A DNA stretch of 64,000 nt from Gadus chalcogrammus (lineage: Eukaryota > Chordata > Actinopteri > Gadiformes > Gadidae): contig NC_079414.1 of NCBI RefSeq assembly GCF_026213295.1, positions 11,596,362 through 11,660,361 on the forward strand, read 5' to 3'. The translations under genes and the position numbers were made by a program. Positions 24,901 through 36,900 of the stretch are shown here, piece by piece (position 1 is the stretch's first letter; each line of letters opens with the position of its first letter). Under the pieces are notes generated by a model. That model saw nothing but the letters and a program-made list of their open reading frames with translations, did not search any database and was not told the origin of the DNA.

Positions 24901-27900
24901 TACAGCAGTAGAAGTGATAGTTCTTGCAGTTTTTGTTGGTCCTACAGTTGTTGTTGGTACTGCAGTTGTTGTTGCAGGTTTTTCTGCAAAAGTTGTTGAT
25001 CCTGCAGTTGTCGATGTTAGTTCAGCAGTTGTAGTTGTTGGACCTGCCGTTGTACTTGGAGTTTTCGCAGTCGTAGTTGTTGGTCCTGCAGTTGTTGATG
25101 TCAGTTCAGCAGTTTTCTTTATTGTTCCTATTGTTGCTTTGGGTCCTGCTTTAGTAGTTGTTGGTACAGCAATTGATGTTGTTGGTACAGTTGTCGTTTT
25201 TGTTATTTCTGCAGTTGTTGATTTCTGAACTGCAGTTAAAGTGAGTCCTGCTGAAGTAGTTGTCGGTCTTGCATTCGTTGTTATTGGTCCTGATGTAGAA
25301 GTTGTTGGTTCTGAGGCTGTTGTTGTTTTTCCTTCAGTTTTTCTTTTGGGTACAACAGTAGAAGTGATAGGTCCTTCAGTTTTTGTTGGTCCTGCAGTTG
25401 TTGTTGCAGGAATTTCTGCAAAAGTTGTTGATCCTGCAATTGTCGATGTTAGTTCAGCAGTTGTAGTTGATGGACCTGCCGTTTTTCTTGGAGTTTTTGC
25501 AGTCGTAGTTGTTGGTCCTGCAGTGGTTTTTGTTGGTCCACCTGTTGTCGTTATTGGTGCGGTTGTTGCTGTTGTGGGTCCTGATGCAGAAGTTTTTGGT
25601 TCTGAGAATGTTGTTGTTTTTTCCTTCAGTTTTTGTTTTGGGTACAACAGTAGAAGTGATAGGTCCTTCAGTTTTTGTTGGTCCTGCAGTTGTTGTTGCA
25701 GGTATTTCTGCAAAAGTTGTTGATCCTGCAATTGTCGATGTTAGTTCAGCAGTTGTAGTTGATCGACCTGCCGTTTTTCTTGGAGTTTTCGCAGTCGTAG
25801 TTGTTGGTCCTCCAGTGGTTTTTGTTAGTCCACCAGTTGTTGTTGTTGTTGTGGGTCCTGTTGTAGAAGTTGTTGGTTCTGAGGCCCTTGTTGTTTTTCC
25901 TTCAGTTTTTGTTTTGGGTACAGCAGTAGAAGTGATAGTTCTTGCAGTTTTTGTTAGTCCTACAGTTGTCATTGGTACTGCAGTTGTGGTTGCAAATTTT
26001 TCTGCAAAAGTTATTGATCCTGCAGTCGTCGATGTTACTTCAGCAGTTGTAGTTGGTGGACCTGCCGTTGTACTTGGAGTTTTCGCAGTCGTAGTTGTTG
26101 GTCCTGCAGTTGTTGATGTCAGTTCAGCAGTTGTCTTTATTGTTCCTATTGTTGCTTTGGGTCCTGCTTTAGTAGTTGTTGGTACAGCAGTTGATGTTGT
26201 TGGTACCGTTGTCGTTTTTGTTATTTCTGCAGTTGTTGATTTCTGAACTGCAGTTAAAGTGAGTCCTGCTGAAGTAGTTGTGGGTCTTGCATTCGTTGTT
26301 ATTGGTCCTGATGTAGAAGTTGTTGGTTCTGAGGCTGTTGTTGTTTTTCCTTCAGTTTTTGTTTTTGGTACAGCAGTAGAAGTGACAGATCTTGCAGTTT
26401 TGGTTGGTCCTCCAATTGTTGTTGGTACTGCAGTTGTGGTTGCAGGTTTTTCTGCAAAAGTTGTTGATCCTGCAGTTGTCGATGTTACTTCAGCAGTTGT
26501 CGTTGTTGGTCCTGCCGTTGTTCTTGCAGTTTTCGCAGTTGTAGTTGTTGGTCCTGCAGTGGTTTTTGTTAGTCCACCTGTTGTCGTTATTGGTGCGGTT
26601 GTTGCTGTTGTGGGTCCTGATGCAGAAGTTTTTGGTTCTGAGAATGTTGTTGTTTTTCCTTCAGTTTTTGTTTTTGGTACAGCAGTAGAAGTGATAGGCC
26701 TTGCAGTTTGTGTTGGTCCCACAGTTGTTGTTGGTCCTGCAGTTGTGGTTGCAGGTTTTTCTGCAAAAGTTGTTGATCCTGCAATTGTCGATATTTGTTC
26801 AGCAGTTGTAGTTGTTGGACCTGCCGTTGTTCTTGCAGTTTTCGCAGTCGTAGTTGTTGGTCCTGCAGTGGTTTTTGTTAGTTCATCAGTTGTCTTTATT
26901 GGTCCTGTTGTTGTTTTGGGTTCTGCTTTAGTAGTTGTTGGAACAGCAATTGATGTTGTTGGTACTGTCGTCGTTTTTGCTATTCCTGCAGTTTTAGCTG
27001 TCTGTACTGCAGCTGAAGTGAATCCTGCTGAACTAGATCTGGGTCTTGCATTCGTTGTTATTGGTCCTGCAGTTGTCATTGTTCGTTCTGCTCTCGTTGT
27101 GGATGTGGCTCCTTCTGTTGTGGATGTAGATCCTGCAGATGTTGTTGTTGCTACTGTGGTTGTCACAAGTTCGGCAGTTTTTGTTTTTAGCCCTTTTGTT
27201 GACGGACCTTCTGTGGTTTTTGTTAGTCCACCAGTTGTCGTTATTGGTCCGGTTGTTGTTGTTGTGGGTCCTGATGTAGAAGCTGTTGGTTCTGAGGCTG
27301 TGGTTGTTTTTTTACCTTCAGTTATTGTTTTGTGTGCAACAGTTGACTTAATAGGTCTTCGAGTTTTCTTTGGTCCTGCAGTTGTGGTTGCAGGTTTTTC
27401 TGCAAAAGTTGTTGATTCTGCAGTTGTCGATGTTACTTCAGCAGTTGTAGTTGTTGGTCCTGCCGTTGTTCTTGCAGTTTTCGCAGTCGTAGTTGTTGGT
27501 CCTGCAGTGGTTTTTGTTAGTCCACCAGTTATTGTTGTTGTGGGTCCTGATGTCGAAGTTGTTGGTTCTGCGGCTGTTGTTGTTTTTCCTTCAGTTTTTG
27601 TTTTGGGTTCAGCAGTAGAAGTGATAGTTCTTGCAGTTCTAGATTTCTGTACTGCGGCTGAAGTGAGTCTTGCTGAAGTAGATCTGGGTCTTGCATTCGT
27701 TGTTATTGGTCCTGCAGTTGTCATTGTTCGTCCTGCTCTCGTTGTGGATGTGGCTCCTTCTGTTGTGGATGTAGATCCTGCAGATGTTGTTGTTGCTACT
27801 GCAGTGGTCACAAGTTCGGCAGTTGTTGTTTTTCGTCCTTTTGTTGATGGTCCTGCAATGTTTTTTGTTAGTCCACCAGTTGTTGTTGTTGTGGGTTCTG

Positions 27901-30900
27901 TTGTAGGAGTTGTTGGTTCTGAAGCTGTTGTTGTTTTTCCTTCAGTTTTTGTTTTTGGTACAGCAGTAGAAGTGATAGATCTTACAGTTTTGGTTGGTCC
28001 TCCAATTGTTGTTGGTACTGCAGTTGTGGTTGCAGGTTTTTCTGCAAAAGTTGTTGATCGTGCAGTTGTCGATGTTACTTCAGCAGTTGTCGTCGTTGGT
28101 CCTGCCGCTGTTCTTGCAGTTTTCGCAGTTCTAGTTGTTGGTCCTGCAGTGGTTTTTGTTAGTCCACCTGTTGTCGTTATTGGTGCGGTTGTTGCTGTTG
28201 TGGGTCCTGATGTAGAAGTTTTTGGTTCTGAGGCCCTTGTTGTTTTTCCTTCAGTTATTGTTTTGGGTTCAACAGTAGAATTGATAGGCCTTGTAGTTTT
28301 GTTGGTCCTACAGTTGTTGTTGATCCTGCAGTTGTGGTTGCAGGTTTTTCTGCAAAAGTTGTTGGTCCTGCAGTTGTCGATGTTACTTCAGCAGTTGTAG
28401 TTGTTGGTCCTGCCATTGTTCTTGCAGTTTTCGCAGTCGTAGTTGTTGGTCCTCCAGTGGTTTTTGTTAGTCCACCAGTTGTTGTTGTTGTTGTGGGTCC
28501 TGTTGTAGAAGTTGTTGGTTCTGAGTCCCATGTTGTTTTTCCTTCAGTTTTTGTTTTGGGTACAGCAGTAGAAGTGATATTTCTTGCAGTTTTCGCAGTC
28601 GTAGTTGTTGGTCCTGCAGTGGTTTTTGTTTGTCCACCAGTTGTTGTTGTGGGTCCTGATGTAGCAGTTGTTGGTTCTGCGGCTGTTGTTGTTTTTACTT
28701 CAGTTTTTGTTTTAGGTACAGCAGTAGAAGTGATAGTTCTTGCAGTTTTTGTTGGTCCTACAGTTGTTGTTGGTACTGCAGTTGTTGTTGCAGGTTTTTC
28801 TGCAAAAGTTGTTGATCCTGCAGTTGTCGATGTTAGTTCAGCAGTTGTAGTTGTTGGACCTGCCGTTGTACTTGGAGTTTTCGCAGTCGTAGTTGTTGGT
28901 CCTGCAGTTGTTGATGTCAGTTCAGCAGTTTTCTTTATTGTTCCTATTGTTGCTTTGGGTCCTGCTTTAGTAGTTGTTGGTACAGCAATTGATGTTGTTG
29001 GTACAGTTGTCGTTTTTGTTATTTCTGCAGTTGTTGATTTCTGAACTGCAGTTAAAGTGAGTCCTGCTGAAGTAGTTGTCGGTCTTGCATTCGTTGTTAT
29101 TGGTCCTGATGTAGAAGTTGTTGGTTCTGAGGCTGTTGTTGTTTTTCCTTCAGTTTTTCTTTTGGGTACAACAGTAGAAGTGATAGGTCCTTCAGTTTTT
29201 GTTGGTCCTGCAGTTGTTGTTGCAGGAATTTCTGCAAAAGTTGTTGATCCTGCAATTGTCGATGTTAGTTCAGCAGTTGTAGTTGATGGACCTGCCGTTT
29301 TTCTTGGAGTTTTCGCAGTCGTAGTTGTTGGTCCTCCAGTGGTTTTTGTGAGTCCACCAGTTGTTGTTGTTGTGGGTCCTGTTGTAGAAGTTGTTGGTTC
29401 TGAAGCTGTTGTTGTTTTTCTTTCAGTTTTTGTTTTTGGTACAGCAGTAGAAGTGATAGATCTTGCCGTATTTGTTGGTCCTCCAATTGTTGTTGGTACT
29501 GCAGTTGTGGTTGCAGGTTTTTCTGCAAAAGTTGTTGATCCTGCAGTTGTCGATGTTACTTCAGCAGTTTTCGTTGTTGGTCCTGCCGTTGTTCTTGCAG
29601 TTTTCGCAGTTTTAGTTGTTGGTCCTGCAGTGGTTTCTGTTAGTCCACCTGTTGTCGTTATTGGTGCGGTTGTTGCTGTTGTGGGTCCTAATGTAGAAGT
29701 TTTTGGTTCTGAGGCTGTTGTTGTTTTTCCTTCAGTTATTGTTTTGGGTTCAACAGTAGAAGTGATAGGCCTTGCAGTTTTTGTTGGTCCTACAGTTGTT
29801 GTTGGTCCTGCAGTTGTGGTTTCAGGTTTTTCTGCAAAAGTTGTTGATCCTGCAGTTGTCGATGTTAGTTCAGCAGTTGTAGTTGTTGGACCTGCCGTTG
29901 TACTTGGAGTTTTCGCGGTCGTAGTTGTTGGTCCTGCAGTTGTTGATGTCAGTTCAGCAGTTGTCTTTATTGTTCCTATTGTTGCTTTGGGTCCTGCTTC
30001 AGTAGTTGTTGGTACAGTAGTTGATGTTGTTGGTACTGTTGTCGTTTTGTATTTCTGCAGTTGTTGATTTCTGAACTGCAGTTAAAGTGAGTCCTGCTGA
30101 AGTAGTTGTGGGTCTTGCATTCGTTGTTATTGGTCCTGATGTAGAAGTTGTTGGTTCTGATGCTGTTGTTGTTTTTCCTTCAGTTTTTCTTTTGGGTACA
30201 ACAGTAGAAGTGATAGGTCCTTCAGTTTTTGTTGGTCCTGCAGTTGTTGTTGCAGGTATTTCTGCAAAAGTTGTTGATCCTGCAATTGTCGATGTTAGTT
30301 CAGCAGTTGTAGTTGATCGACCTGCCGTTTTTCTTGGAGTTTTCGCAGTCGTAGTTGTTGGTCCTCCAGTGGTTTTTGTTAGTCCACCAGTTGTTGTTGT
30401 TGTTGTGGGTCCTGTTGTAGAAGTTGTTGGTTCTGAGTCCCATGTTGTTTTTCCTTCAGTTTTTGTTTTGGGTACAGCAGTAGAAGTGATAGTTCTTGCA
30501 GTTTTTGTTAGTCCTACAGTTGTCATTGGTGCTGCAGTTGTGGTTGCAAATTTTTCTGCAAAAGTTATTGATCCTGCAGTCGTCGATGTTACTTCAGCAG
30601 TTGTAGTTGTTGGACCTGCCGTTGTACTTGGAGTTTTCGCAGTCGTAGTTGTTGGTCCTGCAGTTGTTGATGTCAGTTCAGCAGTTGTCTTTATTGTTCC
30701 TATTGTTGCTTTGGGTCCTGCTTTAGTAGTTGTTGGTACAGCAGTTGATGTTGTTGGTACCGTTGTCGTTTTTGTTATTTCTGCAGTTGTTGATTTCTGA
30801 ACTGCAGTTAAAGTGAGTCCTGCTGAAGTAGTTGTGGGTCTTGCATTCGTTGTTATTGGTCCTGATGTAGAAGTTGTTGGTTCTGAGGCTGTTGTTGTTT

Positions 30901-33900
30901 TTCCTTCAGTTTTTGCTTTTGGTACAGCAGTAGAAGTGATAGATCTTGCAGTTTTGGTTGGTCCTCCAATTGTTGTTGGTACTGCAGTTGTGGTTGCAGG
31001 TTTTTCTGCAAAAGTTGTTGATCCTGCAGTTGTCGATGTTACTTCAGCAGTTGTCGTTGTTGGTCCTGCCGTTGTTCTTGCAGTTTTTGCAGTTGTAGTT
31101 GTTGGTCCTGCAGTGGTTTTTGTTGGTCCACCTGTTGTCGTTATTTGTGCGGTTGTTGCTGTTGTGGGTCCTGATGCAGAAGTTTTTGGTTCTGAGAATG
31201 TTGTTGTTTTTCCTTCAGTTTTTGTTTTTGGTACAGCAGTAGAAGTGATAGGCCTTGCAGTTTTTGTTGGTCCCACAGTTGTTGTTGGTCCTGCAGTTGT
31301 GGTTGCAGGTTTTTCTGCAAAAGTTGTTGATCCTGCAGTTGTCGATATTTGTTCAGCAGTTGTAGTTGTTGGACCTGCCGTTGTTCTTCCAGTTTTCGCA
31401 GTCGTAGTTGTTGGTCCTGCAGTGGTTTTTGTTAGTTCATCAGTTGTCTTTATTGGTCCTGTTGTTGTTTTGGGTTCTGCTTTAGTAGTTGTTGGAACAG
31501 CAATTGATGTTGTTGGTACTGTCGTCGTTTTTGCTATTCCTGCAGTTTTAGCTTTCTGTACTGCAGCTGAAGTGAATCCTGCTGAACTAGATCTGGGTCT
31601 TGCATTCGTTGTTATTGGTCCTGCAGTTGTCATTGTTCGTTCTGCTCTCGTTGTGGATGTGGCTCCTTCTGTTGTGGATGTAGATCCTGCAGATGTTGTT
31701 GTTGCTACTGTGGTTGTCACAAGTTCGGCAGTTTTTGTTTTTAGCCCTTTTGTTGACGGACCTTCTGTGGTTTTTGTTAGTCCACCAGTTGTCGTTATTG
31801 GTCCGGTTGTTGTTGTTGTGGGTCCTGATGTAGAAGCTGTTGGTTCTGAGGCTGTGGTTGTTTTTTTACCTTCAGTTATTGTTTTGTGTGCAACAGTTGA
31901 CTTAATAGGTCTTGGAGTTTTCTTTGGTCCTGCAGTTGTGGTTGCAGGTTTTTCTGCAAAAGTTGTTGATCCTGCAGTTGTCGATGTTACTTCAGCAGTT
32001 GTAGTTGTTGGTCCTGCAGTGGTTTTTGTTAGTCCACCAGTTATTGTTGTTGTGGGTCCTGATGTCGAAGTTGTTGGTTCTGCGGCTGTTGTTGTTTTTC
32101 CTTCAGTTTTGTTTTGGGTTCAGCAGTAGAAGTGATAGTTCTTGCAGTTCTAGATTTCTGTACTGCGGCTGAAGTGAGTCTTGCTGAAGTAGATCTGGGT
32201 CTTGCATTCGTTGTTATTGGTCCTGCAGTTGTCATTGTTCGTCCTGCTCTCGTTGTGGATGTGGCTCCTTCTGTTGTGGATGTAGATCCTGCAGATGTTG
32301 TTGTTGCTACTGCAGTGGTCACAAGTTCGGCAGTTGTTGTTTTTCGTCCTTTTGTTGATGGTCCTGCAATGTTTTTTGTTAGTCCACCAGTTGTTGTGGG
32401 TTCTGTTGTAGAAGTTGTTGGTTCTGAGGCCGTTGTTGTTTTTCCTTCAGTTTTTGTTTTGGGTACAGCAGTAGAAGTGATAGTTCTTGCAGTTTTTGTT
32501 AGTCCTACAGTTGTCGTTGGTACTGCAGTTGTGGTTGCAAATTTTTCTGCAAAAGTTAATGATCCTGCAGTCGTCGATGTTACTTCAGCAGTTGTAGTTG
32601 TTGGACCTGCCGTTGTACTTGGAGTTTTCGCAGTCGTAGTTGTTGGTCCTGCAGTTGTTGATGTCAGTTCAGCAGTTGTCTTTATTGTTCCTATTGTTGC
32701 TTTGGGTCCTGCTTTAGTAGTTGTTGGTACAGCAGTTGATGTTGTTGGTACTGTTGTCGTTTTTGTTATTTCTGCAGTTGTTGATTTCTGAACTGCAGTT
32801 AAAGTGAGTCCTGCTGAAGTAGTTGTGGGTCTTGCATTCGTTGTTATTGGTCCTGATGTAGAAGTTGTTGGTTCTGAGGCTGTTGTTGTTTTTCCTTCAG
32901 TTTTTCTTTTGGGTACAACAGTAGAAGTGATAGGTCCTTCAGTTTTTGTTGGTCCTGCAGTTGTTGTTGCAGGAATTTCTGCAAAAGTTGTTGATCCTGC
33001 AATTGTCGATGTTAGTTCAGCAGCTGTAGTTGATGGACCTGCCGTTTTTCTTGGAGTTTTCGCAGTCGTAGTTGTTGGTCCTCCAGTTGTTTTTGTGAGT
33101 CCACCAGTTGTTGTTGTTGTGGGTCCTGTTGTAGAAGTTGTTGGTTCTGAAGCTGTTGTTGTTTTTCCTTCAGTTTTTGTTTTTGGTACAGCAGTAGAAG
33201 TGATAGATCTTGCAGTTTTTGTTGGTCCTCCAATTGTTGTTGGTACTGCAGTTGTGGTTGAAGGTTTTCTGCAAAAGTTGTTGATCCTGCAGTTGTCGAT
33301 GTTACTTCAGCAGTTGTCGTTGTTGGTCCTGCCGTTGTTCTTGCAGTCTTCGCAGTTTTAGTTGTTGGTCCTGCAGTGGTTTTTGTTAGTCCACCTGTTG
33401 TTGTTGTTGTGGGTCCTGATGTAGAAGTTTTTGGTTCTGAGGCTGTTGTTGTTTTTTCTTCAGTTATTGTTTTGGGTTCAACAGTAGAAGTGATAGGCCT
33501 TGCAGTTTTTGTTGGTCCTACAGTTGTTGTTGATCCTGCAGTTGTGGTTGCAGGTTTTTCTGCAAAAGTTGTTGGTCCTGCAGTTGTCGATGTTACTTCA
33601 GCAGTTGTAGTTGTTGGTCCTGCCATTGTTCTTGCAGTTTTCACAGTCGTAGTTGTTGGTCCTGCAGTGGTTTTTGTTAGTCCACCAGTTGTTGTTGTTG
33701 TGGGTCCTGATGTAGAAGTTGTTGGTTCTGCGGCTGTTGTTGTTTTTACTTCAGTTTCGGTTTTGGGTACAGCAGTAGAAGTGATAGTTCTTGCAGTTTT
33801 TGTTAGTCCTACAGTTGTTGTTGGTACTGCAGTTGTTGTTGCAGGTTTTTCTGCAAAAGTTGTTGATCCTGCAGTTGTCGATGTTAGTTCAGCAGTTGTA

Positions 33901-36900
33901 GTTGTTGGACCTGCCGTTGTACTTGGAGTTTTCGCAGTCGTAGTTGTTGGTCCTGCAGTTGTTGATGTCAGTTCAGCAGTTTTCTTTATTGTTCCTATTG
34001 TTGCTTTGGGTCCTGCTTTAGTAGTTGTTGGTACAGCAATTGATGTTGTTGGTACAGTTGTCGTTTTTTGTTATTTCTGCAGTTGTTGATTTCTGAACTG
34101 CAGTTAAAGTGAGTCCTGCTGAAGTAGTTGTCGGTCTTGCATTCGTTGTTATTGGTCCTGATGTAGAAGTTGTTGGTTCTGAGGCTGTTGTTGTTTTTCC
34201 TTCAGTTTTTCTTTTGGGTACAACAGTAGAAGTGATAGGTCCTTCAGTTTTTGTTGGTCCTGCAGTTGTTGTTGCAGGAATTTCTGCAAAAGTTGTTGAT
34301 CCTGCAATTGTCGATGTTAGTTCAGCAGTTGTAGTTGATGGACCTGCCGTTTTTCTTGGAGTTTTCGCAGTCGTAGTTGTTGGTCCTCCAGTGGTTTTTG
34401 TGAGTCCACCAGTTGTTGTTGTTGTGGGTCCTGTTGTAGAAGTTGTTGGTTCTGAAGCTGTTGTTGTTTTTCTTTCAGTTTTTGTTTTTGGTACAGCAGT
34501 AGAAGTGATAGATCTTGCCGTATTTGTTGGTCCTCCAATTGTTGTTGGTACTGCAGTTGTGGTTGCAGGTTTTTCTGCAAAAGTTGTTGATCCTGCAGTT
34601 GTCGATGTTACTTCAGCAGTTGTCGTTGTTGGTCCTGCCGTTGTTCTTGCAGTTTTCGCAGTTTTAGTTGTTGGTCCTGCAGTGGTTTCTGTTAGTCCAC
34701 CTGTTGTCGTTATTGGTGCGGTTGTTGCTGTTGTGGGTCCTAATGTAGAAGTTATTGGTTCTGAGGCTGTTGTTGTTTTTTCCTTCAGTTATTGTGTGGG
34801 TTCAACAGTAGAAGTGATAGGCCTTGCAGTTTTTGTTGGTCCTACAGTTGTTGTTGGTCCTGCAGTTGTGGTTTCAGGTTTTTCTGCAAAAGTTGTTGAT
34901 CCTGCAGTTGTCGATGTTAGTTCAGCAGTTCTAGTTGTTTGACCAGCCGTTGTTCTTGCAGTTTTCGCAGTCGTAGTTGTTGGTCCTGCAGTGGTTTTTG
35001 TTAGTTCATCAGTTGTCTTTATTGGTCCTGTTGTTGTTTTGGGATCTGCTTAGTTGTTGTTGGAACAGCGGTTGATGTTGTTGGTACTGTAGTTGTTTTT
35101 GTTGTTCCTGCAGTTCTAGATTTCTGTACTGCAGCTGAAGTTAGTCCTGCTGAAGTAGATCTGGGTCTTGCATTCGTTATTATTGGTCCTGCAGTTGTCA
35201 TTGTTCGTCCTGCTCTCGTTGTGGATGTGGCTCCTTCTGTTGTGGATGTAGATCCTGCAGATGTTGTTGTTGCTATTGCAGTTGTCACAATTTCGGCAGT
35301 TGTTGTTTTTCGTCCTTTTGTTGATGGTCCTGCAATGTTTTTTGTTAGTCCACCAGTTGTTGTGGGTTCTGTTGTAGAAGTTGTTGGTTCTGAGGCCGTT
35401 GTTGTTTTTCCTTCAGTTTTTGTTTTGGGTACAGCAGTAGAAGTGATAGTTTCTTGCAGTTTTTGTTAGTCCTACAGTTGTCGTTGGTACTGCAGTTGTG
35501 GTTGCAAATTTTTCTGCAAAAGTTAATGATCCTGCAGTCGTCGATGTTACTTCAGCAGTTGTAGTTGTTGGACCTGCCGTTGTACTTGGAGTTTTCGCAG
35601 TCGTAGTTGTTGGTCCTGCAGTTGTTGATGTCAGTTCAGCAGTTGTCTTTATTGTTCCTATTGTTGCTTTGGGTCCTGCTTTAGTAGTTGTTGGTACAGC
35701 AGTTGATGTTGTTGGTACTGTTGTCGTTTTTGTTATTTCTGCAGTTGTTGATTTCTGAACTGCAGTTAAAGTGAGTCCTGCTGAAGTAGTTGTGGGTCTT
35801 GCATTCGTTGTTATTGGTCCTGATGTAGAAGTTGTTGGTTCTGAGGCTGTTGTTGTTTTTCCTTCAGTTTTTCTTTGGGTACAACAGTAGAAGTGATAGG
35901 TCCTTCAGTTTTTGTTGGTCCTGCAGTTGTTGTTGCAGGAATTTCTGCAAAAGTTGTTGATCCTGCAATTGTCGATGTTAGTTCAGCAGCTGTAGTTGAT
36001 GGACCTGCCGTTTTTCTTGGAGTTTTCGCAGTCGTAGTTGTTGGTCCTCCAGTTGTTTTTGTGAGTCCACCAGTTGTTGTTGTTGTGGGTCCTGTTGTAG
36101 AAGTTGTTGGTTCTGAAGCTGTTGTTGTTTTTCCTTCAGTTTTTGTTTTTGGTACAGCAGTAGAAGTGATAGATCTTGCAGTTTTTTGTTGGTCCTCCAA
36201 TTGTTGTTGGTACTGCAGTTGTGGTTGAAGGTTTTTCTGCAAAAGTTGTTGATCCTGCAGTTGTCGATGTTACTTCAGCAGTTGTCGTTGTTGGTCCTGC
36301 CGTTGTTCTTGCAGTCTTCGCAGTTGTAGTTGTTGGTCCTGCAGTGGTTTTTGTTAGTCCACCTGTTGTTGTTGTTGTGGGTCCTGATGTAGAAGTTTTT
36401 GGTTCTGAGGCTGTTGTTGTTTTTTCTTCAGTTATTGTTTTGGGTTCAACAGTAGAAGTGATAGGCCTTGCAGTTTTGTTGGTCCTACAGTTGTTGTTGA
36501 TCCTGCAGTTGTGGTTGCAGGTTTTTCTGCAAAAGTTGTTGGTCCTGCAGTTGTCGATGTTACTTCAGCAGTTGTAGTTGTTGGTCCTGCCATTGTTCTT
36601 GCAGTTTTCACAGTCGTAGTTGTTGGTCCTGCAGTGGTTTTTGTTAGTCCACCAGTTGTTGTTGTTGTGGGTCCTGATGTAGAAGTTGTTGGTTCTGCGG
36701 CTGTTGTTGTTTTTACTTCAGTTTCGGTTTTGGGTACAGCAGTAGAAGTGATAGTTCTTGCAGTTTTTGTTAGTCCTACAGTTGTTGTTGGTACTGCAGT
36801 TGTGGTTGCAGGTTTTTCTGCAAAAGTTGTTGATCCTGCAGTTGTCGATGTTAGTTCAGCAGTGGTTTTTGTTAGTTCATCAGTTGTCTTTATTGGTCCT

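Noticed and set aside
29265..29528. Gln/Leu-rich minus-strand frames (QKNLQPQLQ-like) and Asn/Cys-rich frames
   Set aside because: They are out-of-frame readings of the same PTS repeats, visible only where single-base indels interrupt the Thr frame.
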